Source of the DNA: Sphingomonadales bacterium
Lineage (GTDB): Bacteria > Pseudomonadota > Alphaproteobacteria > Sphingomonadales > Sphingomonadaceae
Assembly: GCA_018334165.1 (NCBI GenBank)
Contig: JAGXTB010000245.1
Coordinates: 1-64,000, forward strand
Reading direction: 5' to 3'
DNA: 64,000 nt
Shown: piece after piece, positions 26,007-34,359 of the stretch
How the letters are laid out: each line of letters opens with the position of its first letter
Numbering within the stretch: the first letter of the stretch is position 1
Made by a program: the position numbers and the translations under genes
The notes under the pieces: model-generated
Seen by the model: only the letters and a program-made list of their open reading frames with translations
Told to the model about the DNA's origin: nothing
Databases searched by the model: none

Positions 26007-26142
26007 ATGAGCGACAGGTATATCGTGCCAAGGCGGCTCCGCAGGCGTGCTCGCGGTGTCGATCGCGCGGGCCACACTCGAGCCCGATGCCAGCACCACG
26101 GCCTATCTCGTCGGCCCGAACGGGGAGCAAGGTCATGACTGA
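26007..26142 (+). pseudogene. traL 5' end joined to traK 3' end by deletion
   Basis: An ATG with GGAGGG upstream encodes MSDRYIVPRRL, the usual start of TraL, then family similarity stops. A second frame downstream reads AVSIARATLEPDASTTAYLVGPNGEQ and stops overlapping the traB start, as the end of traK does in F-type operons (order A-L-E-K-B). I infer that most of traL, all of traE and most of traK were deleted. Assigning the tail to traK rests on position and needs an alignment. Confidence 0.6.
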
Positions 26143-26735
26143 TCAGGCATTCGAAAACGCCAAGGGCAGTGAGCAGCAGCCCCGCGAGGTCCATGAGCCG
26201 GTCAGCGCCGGGCAGCTCAATGAGCGCACCGCCAAGCGCCAGCGGATGCTGCTCGCCGGGATCGCAACCGTGATCCTCGCTGGCACCAGCTGGATCATCT
26301 TCGGCAGCGATCATTCGAAAAAGGCTCACACTGAAGGCGAAGCCGAGACGATCGAGACCGCAAGCCTGGTCAATCGCAACCTGTCGCAGCGCGAATTTAC
26401 CACCGTCTACGGCAATCAGCTGAGTGCGGTCACGCGCGAGCAAAAGGCCCTCAAGGAAGGGGCGGTCATGCGTCCCGAGATGGAAGCCGAACTTGCCGCG
26501 CTGAAAGCCGAGAACCAGGCGATGCGCACCGACGGCCAGGCGGCGATCGACGCAATCTCGGCCGAAAACACCCAGCTCCAGAACCAGCTTCAGAGCCAGG
26601 CTAGCACGCCCGCCCCCAATGCCGCGGCCATGCCTGCCTACGGCCCCCGCGCTGGCGGTTATGACGCGCGGGGACCTGCAGCCACTCCGCCGCAAGCCGG
26701 ATCCATGGCTCCTGGCGGGGCTGGTGCCGACCCGC
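26135..26735 (+). pseudogene. traB 5' fragment (F-type T4SS scaffold)
   Basis: The N-terminus (about 200 aa from the ATG at 26135) shows a cytosolic tail, one membrane segment (MLLAGIATVILAGTSWIIF), then a coiled-coil (ALKEGAVMRPEMEAELAALKAENQAM) and a Pro/Ala-rich linker, the layout of TraB, the VirB10-like channel protein. The conserved C-terminal beta-barrel is missing. Near 26735 the reading continues into sequence antisense to traC. The ORF stays open to 26941, but the last ~69 codons are an artefact of that junction. Confidence 0.75.
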
Positions 26736-28845
26736 CTTTGAGCATCGACCAGGCCTCGTCGATCAGCAGCAGCTTGCGGACCGAACGCGGGCTGCGGGTC
26801 ATCGCCTGGCTGGTCATGAACATGATGGCCGACAGCACCACCGAGCGCAGCTCCTCGCGGGTGGCGAGATCGGACATCTCGAACACGGTGAAGTCCGCCT
26901 CGAGATCGAGACTCGCCTGGCCCTCGAAGAACCGGGCGTAAGTGCCCCCAGCGGTGAACGGCCCGAGCGAGGTCGCAAGGTCCGCGGCGGTCTCGTTCTC
27001 CATTGCGGCGAGGCACGCGCCGACGTTGGTCACGCTGGCGCTGGACTGGTGCTCGGACCAGACCAGATTGACCGCGCGGTCGATCAGCCCGCGCTCGGTA
27101 TCTGTGAGCTTGGCGGAATGCCGTGCCATCTGCCCGACAATCGCTTTGACCATCGCGAAGCAGTCGAGCCGGTAGTCCTCGTCGTCCGCAGCGCGGGCCG
27201 CGTCGATCATCGAGAACGGATTGAGGCAGAACCCCGAGGCGAGGGTGAACTCGATAAACCGGCCGCCCTGGAGCTTGACCGAATGCTCGAAGCTGCGCCC
27301 GTCGTCGATCACCACGACCTTGGCCCCGGCGCCGCGCAGCGCGGCACACATTTCCTGGAGCAGCACCGACTTTCCCGAACCCGACTTGCCGCAGATCGCG
27401 ACGTTGTGGTTGCCCGCTTCGTTCTCGAACGGCGACCAGTAGAAGGGCTGGCCGCGCCGCCCGACGAAAAGCAGGTGCGGCACCGGCCCACCGAGATACT
27501 CGCCCTGCAGCGGAGCGATGTTCGCCGCTGTCGTCGAGAGCAGGGTCTTGAAGCGCTTGAGACGCTCCATGTCGGCCCCGAGCCCGTCGGCAAGGGTCAG
27601 CGGCATGGCCGCCAGGAGCCCCTGGATCTGGAGATAGCGTTCGTCCGATAGGTCCCAGCCTGCGGCCTTGTAGATCGATTTGACCGCGCGCTCATGGCGG
27701 TCGCCCTGGCCCAGCGGCGACCAGGTGGTGATCCCGTAGAACACCCGGACCAGGCGGCGGCCTTCCTGGAGTTCGGCCTGGACGTGTTGCCACTCGGCCG
27801 ATTGCTCGGCGAGGCGCGGCAGGAACCGCGCACTGCGGGTCTGGGAAAGACTGGTAGTGCGCATGAATTTGAACCCGGCCTTCGCGGCAGCGGCCTCCTG
27901 GTCGGGATAGACGAGGCAGAGCATGGTCGCCGCCGGGCAGGGGAACCTTAGCTTGTCGGTGAACAGATCGCCAATCAGCCGCGCGCATTCGTGCGGCGCC
28001 CAGCGCGGCGGCATGTTACGCACCGCGAAATGGCGCACGTCGAAGCGGTCGGGATAGACCGCGCCGATCTCGGGCACGCCCTGGTTGTGAACCCCGGTTG
28101 GCCGAAACCTTTCGGTCCCGAGCTCGATCCGGTCTTCGTGGACCAGGAGCTCGATGTCGCGACGGATCGCCTGATTGGCGATGGGATCATTGGGGTTGTA
28201 GGGGACCGCATCATCCTGCGGCGCGGTGGTTGGCGAGGTCAGATCGTCGAGCAGCGCGATCAGGTGGTGCGGCTCGTATTCGATCACGCCGAGGTTCAAG
28301 GACTTCAGCATCGCGATCAGCCCTTCGCGGGCGTGGCTCAGTTCCTCATTGCTGATGGATTTGGACGCAGGTACACCTAAGGAAATCACCACCTGGTGCG
28401 CGCGGGCATGGAACGGCGCGTCGCTGGCGCCCGATTTCCAGACCATCGAATAGAGCTTCTTGGCGCGGTGGCGGGCGATTGCCTCGTAGACCCCGCCCTG
28501 TTCGTAGCGCGGGGCAAACCACGGCGCGACGATCCGGCTGATCCGGGGGCTTGCGAGATGGAGGATCTGGAGGCAGGCGCCTGCCGGCAGGCCTTCGGAA
28601 AAGAACGCCCCGAGGATCTCGCCGGTGCGCTCGTCGGCGCCGATCAGCGGAGTTACCCCGAGCACGAACCCTTTTGAGCGGGCATTGACGTAGAGCCGGC
28701 TTGCCGGATCGTAGACCCGGTAGGGCAGCCAGTCCGACAGCATGTCGAGCATAAGCATGGGGCGCCCCACCTCGGTCTGCTCGGCATCACCGAGCAGACC
28801 TGCAAGAAGCCGGTCCCGCAGTGCCCGCAGTGACAGTGCCATCAC
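26728..28845 (-). pseudogene. traC, inverted and 3'-truncated (F-type T4SS ATPase)
   Basis: About 705 native residues of the VirB4-like pilus-assembly ATPase TraC. Walker A is NVAICGKSGSGKSVLLQEM and Walker B RKLLLIDEAWSMLKGG. The native protein goes on from MLKGGS into a conserved C-terminal region (FIE-type). Here it changes after GGS into traB antisense sequence and stops at 26659. The gene lies on the minus strand while all other F-type genes here read plus, so this block has been inverted. Walker motifs survive but the C-terminal RecA-like part is lost; activity is unlikely. Confidence 0.85.
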
Positions 28846-29126
28846 TTGGGCTCCTTCTTCGGCGCGGTGTCGGTTTTGTGCTTGAGCGCCTTGGCCTTTT
28901 CGATCGCAGCCGCGCTTGGCCAGATGCGGTGCCTTTCCTCCAAAGGCCGAGGGGCCCGAACATGCGGGGTGGGGGACATGTCGGACCCCTCGGCTGCCGA
29001 CGTGGCCGGAACGGGCGTGGTCACGTCGGTCTGGGCCTCGCCGCCCGGGGAGGGGAGGGCAAGCGGCGAGGATGGCAGGAAAGGATTGGCAGGTACGGCA
29101 GGTCCACTGTCTTCGGGAGACAGGGG
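28842..29126 (-). pseudogene. traV 3' remnant, inverted with traC
   Basis: The minus-strand ORF ending with an ATGA overlap to the traC start encodes a Pro/Ala/Thr-rich tail and a charged end (IWPSAAAIEKAKALKHK). In F-type operons traV directly precedes traC. The 5' half with the lipoprotein signal is missing; near 29127 the sequence turns into trbC on the other strand. Identity as traV rests mainly on synteny. Confidence 0.55.
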
Positions 29127-29546
29127 CATAGGGTTATCGCCTTTGCTTCGCTGTCGATGCCAGCCCAGGCGCTGCGCCAGATGATGGACGATGTCACCCG
29201 CGCCGGCGGCGTGGTGGTGTTTCGCGGGCTCACCAAGGGCTCGGCCAAAGTCATGACCGGGGCGCTCGGCAAGGTGCTGGGGCCAGGTGAACGCATGGAC
29301 GGGGTTGGGATCGACCCGCGCCTGTTCCGCGCCTTCCAAGTCAGCGAAGTCCCCGCCTACGTCGTCACCGCGACCGACTTCGATCTGTGCTCAGGCTTCG
29401 ACTGCACCAGCGGCGTGCCGCCCTTCGACCGACTGAACGGGAACGTCACGGCCGAATACGCACTGCGCACTTTTGCGACCGGCGGCGGCCCCGGCGCTCG
29501 GATCGCTGCGCAGCACCTCGCCCGCCTCACGGGAGACCAGCCATGA
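29127..29546 (+). pseudogene. trbC 3' fragment (F-type pilus assembly)
   Basis: Plus-strand reading RVIAFASLSMPAQALRQMM...GGVVVFRGLTKG and VSEVPAYVVTATD is the thioredoxin-like domain of type-F TrbC. The N-terminus (signal peptide and linker) is replaced by sequence antisense to traV, giving a junction near 29127. The stop overlaps the traN start (CCATGA), the native F-type arrangement. Confidence 0.75.
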
Positions 29547-31312
29547 GCCGCTTCGCCCTTGCCTTCATTTTGGCAACTGCCTTGCCCTGCATCGCCCAGG
29601 CCCAGACTACCACCGACGCCGCGAAAGCCGACGGAAAAGCCTTTGGCAAGGACATCGGGGCGGTCGCACAAAGTGCCGCGACCACCCAGCCCAACGCTGA
29701 CCGCGTACCGGGCTACTCCGGCACGCCCAGCCAGTCGGGTTACTTTGACGATCCCCAGGCGATGGAGCTTCATGCAGCGAGCCAGGCAAGCGCGAACACT
29801 GGCTATCAAACCATGCGGGACTCGAGTGCGAGGCGGGCGACATTCAACAAGGTCGACCTCGACGCAGCGATCGCCCGGTCGAAGACGATCAGCGAAGACC
29901 CGCTTTCCTACACCAGCGGGATGGCGGTCGGCGGCACGCAGGGCCGCTGCGTGCCGCTTCCACCCACGAGCGGCACCGCCGTGCGCTACAAGGCAACTTG
30001 CAACACGGGCTACACCGTCGAGAGCAGCACCCAAAGCTGCACGGTGACACTGCAGGCCAGTGTCGCGACAGTCACCGATTACCTCTATTACTGCTCGAAG
30101 TTCGATCTTGAATGCACCGCATTCCAGCTTCCGACCTGCACCCAGACAGGCAGCCATCCTGGCCCTTGCCTGCAGGGTTATCGGGAAGGCAACCGGTTCA
30201 TTTGCACCGAACCTGGCGATCCCATCGCCGAATTTACCTGTTCGGCTCCGGTTGCCGGACAATCGCCGATTAGTGTCACAACCCGCAATGTGCTCACCAC
30301 CAGCAAGGATGTGAGCCAGTGCGCCAGCCTCGCGGCCGACAGCAACTGCTCCAGTCCAACCGAGACCTGCACCGATAGCGATCCAACCACCCGGATCGTG
30401 GACGGCGTGGCAATTACCCAGCCCTGCTGGGCCTGGCGCCGTGATTACCAGTGCAACCGCTACAGCCCGGCGCAGGACTGCGACACGCTCGCAGCCACGC
30501 CCGGCTGCACGCTGACCCAGGATTACTGCATCACTGACGAAGTGCCCTGCCGTACCTTCGAGCGGGTCTACGACTGCCCGGTCCCCGACCAGCCCCAGGA
30601 CCCCAATCAGTTCATCTGCGACGGCGATGTCTATTGCATCGACGGAAGCTGCGAGACGATCGAGCGAACACCGAACGACGAGTTCAAGGACGCAGTCGTT
30701 GCCCTGAATTCGATGGACCAGGCCCGCCGCGAGTTCGATCCTGACAATCTCACCTTGTTCAAGGGCACGCGGGAGACCTGCTCGTCCAAGGTCTTCGGGA
30801 TCCTCAACTGCTGCAAGGGCAAGGGTTTCCCGCTGATCCCGGGGATCCAGCTGCTCGTCGCGCTGGGCTGCAGCCGCGAGGAAATGCTGCTCCACGAGAA
30901 GGACGCGCAAGGCCTATGCGCTTATGTCGGGACCTATTGCTCGTCTTCGTTCCTCGGGGTCTTCCAACTAAGCCCCAAGGGCCAAGCCCTTCAGCGGAAG
31001 TTCGTCGAATCCTACGCGGGCAGTATCAAATCCGAGGTCGAAAGCGAACTCGTCCTGCCCCCAGTTGCGCCTATCGGCAGTCCTTCAGTGAGCACGCCCG
31101 CCAGCGTTCGTGCCACGGCCCCGCTCAGGGCGATCTCTCCGGCTGGCGGCCTACCGCAAGGACCCGATCCATTGACCGTCCATGACGAGGTTACGCGACA
31201 ACAAGGAGCAGGCCATCAGCGGATTTCGGGGCAACGCTCAGATCTCCAGCGGGCTACGGACCCTGCCAAAGGTGCAAGTGCTGAAGCCGCAGATGATGTG
31301 AAAGAATGGTAG
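29543..31312 (+). pseudogene. traN fused to foreign (traG-like) 3' end
   Basis: 589 aa. A signal peptide (MSRFALAFILATALPCIAQA) is followed by a Cys-rich region as in TraN, the outer-membrane mating-pair stabilisation protein. Native-like sequence runs to CAYVGTYCSSSFLGV (about 30957). TraN normally goes on into a Cys-containing segment, but this one changes to QLSPKGQALQRKFVESYAG and a Ser/Pro/Gln-rich tail ending VKEW. That tail resembles the C-terminus of TraG-type mating proteins, so an in-frame deletion from traN into traG is likely. The fusion stays open, so a product could be made, but conjugation would not work. The traG assignment is tentative. Confidence 0.65.
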
Positions 31313-31323
31313 GTTGTGATTGC

Positions 31324-31554
31324 TCACCAGAGTCCAAATGAGGCACCTGCAAGGAACGCAAACACACAGGCGATCACAGTGAGCACACCAATCGTTATGC
31401 GGCGGTTCAAGGGGTCAGCCCAGGCCTTCCGAATCCGGTATTCGGTCAGACGGTTCTCGGCAAGCGCGCGATCAAGCTCGGCAAAGCCCTCCCATTTCTC
31501 AGGAACTGGTTCGCTACCGCGCTTGAAGTCGAAATCGGTCATGATGGCGTTCAT
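31324..31554 (-). CDS. Small membrane protein of unknown function
   Basis: 76 aa from the ATG at 31552-31554, preceded by AAGGAG at good spacing (the track starts 32 codons too early). A soluble N-terminal half (EKWEGFAELDRALAENRLTEYRIRKAW) precedes one transmembrane helix (RITIGVLTVIACVFAFLAGASFGLW). It converges with the traN fusion; the stops are 12 bp apart. The context suggests a transfer-region accessory protein. No domain recognised. Confidence 0.65.
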   Translation of the reverse strand: MNAIMTDFDFKRGSEPVPEKWEGFAELDRALAENRLTEYRIRKAWADPLNRRITIGVLTVIACVFAFLAGASFGLW

Positions 31555-32259
31555 TGATCTGCTCCTTTGGAACATAGCAGAAACTTGGAAATCGAGAAGA
31601 CGAAAAGACTCGGGAACGGTCGCATTCTTCGGCGCCAATCCAAAGCACACTCCCCTCCCTCACTAGTGGGGGGCGGCTGCCCACTAATGGCGGATACGAT
31701 GCAGTGCGTCAGGCTCGCACCGCGAGCCAGCAAGGAACGGCACCCTTGCAAGGCTCGACGCAGCAGAACGCCAGGTGCGCGGGACTGGGCGCCAGCAGGC
31801 GTTTGGCAAGGAGAGCCGCAAGCGTGCCAGCGGGTCAGCGACAAGCAGGCCGCACCCTGGTCCGAGCCTGCGAGGCCAGAGTGCGACCATTAGGCATTCC
31901 CGCTCCGCATCGATGTCCGACTGTTCAGAACTTTCGGGCAGTCCAGGCTCGCGCTGAGAACGAGGGAAACTGCCCGTCATTCAGCCTATAGCGCATTTGC
32001 TGCGGAAGCAGAGGGGCGCAGCGTGCCGATGTGCTAAGGACAGGGCTGGCGACCGCAAACCGTAAGCCCTCGCTCAGCGGCATGATGATCAGCGGCGATT
32101 GCCACAGAGGTGTATTGAGCGAGCGAAAGTATTGGCAGCGTGCTCGTAAATCACCTTCTGATTGCGCGTCGTAGCGGCTACATCGTCACTTATGAATCAT
32201 GCCCCCTTCTTCCAACCGCAATGCATGGCACGTCGCGCCGTGCGCGGATGTGCGTGACC
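31555..32259. other. Long non-coding stretch before the defence operon
   Basis: About 700 bp without a credible gene; the ORFs on both strands are compositionally poor. It holds a GGCTCGC-acc-GCGAGCC hairpin (31712-31728) and two related CCTCACTAGTGGGG / CCCACTAATGG elements (about 31655-31690). The right part must carry the promoter of the cysteine desulfurase operon, but I see no clear -35/-10 pair. Confidence 0.5.
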
Positions 32260-33429
32260 ATGGGGGCACCAATTTATCTCGACGGCTTTGCGACCTTGCC
32301 GCTCGCCCCGGAGGCGCGCAGTGCCATCCTGTCGGCCTGGGAACAGCCCGGTAATGCCGGCTCACCCAACGCGGCGGGAGAACGCGCCGCGAGCATCATC
32401 TCCAAGGGGCGGGCCGAAGTCGCTGCGCTGATTGGGGCGGCGCCTGGTGAAATCATTTTCACCTCCGGAGCGACCGAAGCCAATAATCTGGCGCTCTTGG
32501 GGGCTGTGCAGAATGCATCCACCCGCGATCCCACCCGGAAGAAGATCATCGTTACAGCGGTAGAGCATAAGGCAGTGCTGGAGCCGGCGCGGATGCTAGA
32601 GAAACAGGGATTTTCGGTCAGCGTCGCGCCGGTCGACAGAGACGGCCGGCTCGATCTCGCCGCTTTCGAAGCCTTGCTCAGTGATGATCTGTTGATCGCG
32701 TCGGTGATGCTAGTCAACAATGAGACCGGGGTCATCCAACCGGTCGCCGAGGCTGCTGCCTTGGTCCATGCAGTGGGCGGGCTGATGCACAGTGACGCCG
32801 CGCAGGCGGCGGGGAAGATAGCAGTCGACGTGCTTGACCTCGATGTCGACTATCTCAGCCTGTCGGCGCACAAATGCTATGGTCCGATGGGCGTCGGTGC
32901 GCTCTATGTTGGGGCCCATGCACCTAAGCCCACGCCGTTGGTGCATGGTGGTGGCCAGCAAGATGCGGTTCGTCCCGGTACTGAGCCGGTGGCGTTGATC
33001 GCAGGCTTCGGGGCTGCCGCCAAGGTCGCGCGTTCCCGCCTTGAGGGTGATGATTGCCACGAGCGGATGCTCATATGCAGGCTACTTGAGAGGCTCGCAT
33101 CGTTACAATTGCGTTTCCGACGGATCACCGGAGATGTCGCAGTCGTTCCCGGCAGTGCCGCACTCCAGCTTGCCGACGTCGATGCCGATCAATTGTGTGC
33201 CACGGTTGCCCGTGATGTTTCGCTCTCCACAGGATCGGCGTGCACATCCGGTCAAATCAAACAGTCACATGTCCTTGAAGCAATTGGAATTTCCGAAGAT
33301 GATGCGCGCCACGTCATCCGGATTTTCTGCCATCGCTATCAAAGTATCGATGAGATAGAGGCGGCGGCTGACCGCATTGTAGCCGCCGCAGACCAATCTC
33401 GGCTTGCTGCTGGAGAGGTTCGCCAGTAG
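32260..33429 (+). CDS. sspA: Cysteine desulfurase (SspA/DndA-like)
   Basis: About 389 aa from the ATG at 32260; an ATG at 32248 is possible and the track start at 32140 adds a non-family N-terminus. NifS/IscS-type PLP fold: IYLDGFATLPLAP start, TSGATEANNLAL, AVEHKAV, LVNNETGVIQP, HSDAAQAAGK, the PLP lysine in SLSAHKCYGP and the persulfide-forming Cys in STGSACTSG. It supplies sulfur for DNA phosphorothioate modification. It starts a four-gene plus-strand operon with DUF4007, ATPase and PP-loop enzyme genes, the SspABCD order. A role only in Fe-S biogenesis is unlikely, since no isc/suf genes are present. Confidence 0.88.
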   Translation: MGAPIYLDGFATLPLAPEARSAILSAWEQPGNAGSPNAAGERAASIISKGRAEVAALIGAAPGEIIFTSGATEANNLALLGAVQNASTRDPTRKKIIVTAVEHKAVLEPARMLEKQGFSVSVAPVDRDGRLDLAAFEALLSDDLLIASVMLVNNETGVIQPVAEAAALVHAVGGLMHSDAAQAAGKIAVDVLDLDVDYLSLSAHKCYGPMGVGALYVGAHAPKPTPLVHGGGQQDAVRPGTEPVALIAGFGAAAKVARSRLEGDDCHERMLICRLLERLASLQLRFRRITGDVAVVPGSAALQLADVDADQLCATVARDVSLSTGSACTSGQIKQSHVLEAIGISEDDARHVIRIFCHRYQSIDEIEAAADRIVAAADQSRLAAGEVRQ

Positions 33430-33438
33430 CATTCACGT

Positions 33439-34359
33439 ATGAGGCGAGGAACAGTAACATTTGATTCGAAAGGGCAGTTTGCGGGCCATGAGACTTTCCC
33501 GCTCCGCCTTCTTTGGCTGAAAAAGGCGTTCGACGCAGTGGGCGATCACGCCGACGCGAGAACATTCCAAGAACAAGGAGCTATCGCACGCTTCGGCGTC
33601 GGCCGCAATATGGCCGCCTCAATGCGATATTGGGCACTGGCAACGGGCTTCTTCAACGAGATGGATCGGGTTATCACCCCCACCCCGCTCGGCCGCGCCA
33701 TCCTCGCCGATGATGGCCTCGACCCGTATCTCGAACAAGCCGCAACGATTTGGCTAGCGCATTGGCGTGTGGCCTCCACGCCCGACATGACAACGACGGC
33801 TTATTATGCCTTTAATCACCTCAGTGCGATCGAGTTCGATCCTGCCATGCTGGTCGAAGAATTGTTCTCGCTTGTCGAGGACAATGGTTGGCGGGCGACG
33901 CGCGGGACCCTTAAGCGCGACATCGAAGTTTTCCTGCGTAGCTATGTCCGGCGCGGCGACAGCCTCAATGAAGATGCGGCTGAGCCGCTGCTGGCCGAAC
34001 TCGCGATCATTCGGGAAGCGCGGCTCGGAGGTTGGTATGAGTTTGTGCGTGGCCCCAAACCTAGCCTGCACGACGCAATCTTCGCCTATGCGCTTGGCGA
34101 TTATTGGGAGCGGTCAGGGGGATCGACCACGCTGACCGCGGAGCAGATTTGCTATGCGGCGGGCTCACCGGGCCGTGTGTTCAAGCTCGACGAAGACAGC
34201 GTGGTTACGCGCCTGATGCGCCTTGATGACCTGACCGACGGCGCGTGGCAATGGGTTGACACTGCAGGTCTGCGCCAAATCCAGCGGACGGGCGCGTTTG
34301 ATGCGATGACCACGCTCAACCTTGCTTACCCCCGATCAAGCCTGAGGGCGGCCGCATGA
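33439..34359 (+). CDS. sspB: DUF4007 protein, SspB-like (phosphorothioation)
   Basis: 306 aa. The family hallmark FAGHETFPLRLLWLKKAFD is at residues 13-31, followed by FGVGRNMAASMRYWALATGFF. The domain continues through AIFAYALGDYW and AGSPGRVFKLDEDSV. DUF4007 proteins occur beside PAPS-reductase-like enzymes; SspB of the single-strand phosphorothioation system is such a protein and acts as a DNA nickase with SspC and SspD. It lies 9 bp after the desulfurase gene, and its stop overlaps the ATPase start (ATGA). Nicking activity here is inferred from the family. Confidence 0.85.
   Translation: MRRGTVTFDSKGQFAGHETFPLRLLWLKKAFDAVGDHADARTFQEQGAIARFGVGRNMAASMRYWALATGFFNEMDRVITPTPLGRAILADDGLDPYLEQAATIWLAHWRVASTPDMTTTAYYAFNHLSAIEFDPAMLVEELFSLVEDNGWRATRGTLKRDIEVFLRSYVRRGDSLNEDAAEPLLAELAIIREARLGGWYEFVRGPKPSLHDAIFAYALGDYWERSGGSTTLTAEQICYAAGSPGRVFKLDEDSVVTRLMRLDDLTDGAWQWVDTAGLRQIQRTGAFDAMTTLNLAYPRSSLRAAA

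Noticed and set aside
25985-27349. 454-aa minus-strand ORF
   Set aside because: Arg/Gly-rich frame antisense to traB and overlapping traC; no family features. Its openness comes from high GC.
28821-29126. 5' part of the 241-aa plus-strand ORF leading into trbC
   Set aside because: This part is antisense to traV and the traC start; only the portion after about 29127 reads as TrbC.
29357-30910. 517-aa minus-strand ORF
   Set aside because: Antisense shadow of traN; Cys-rich traN with signal peptide is the real gene.
31690-31890. Possible CRISPR or tandem repeat in the gap before the defence operon
   Set aside because: Short GC-rich motifs recur irregularly; no constant repeat with spacers.
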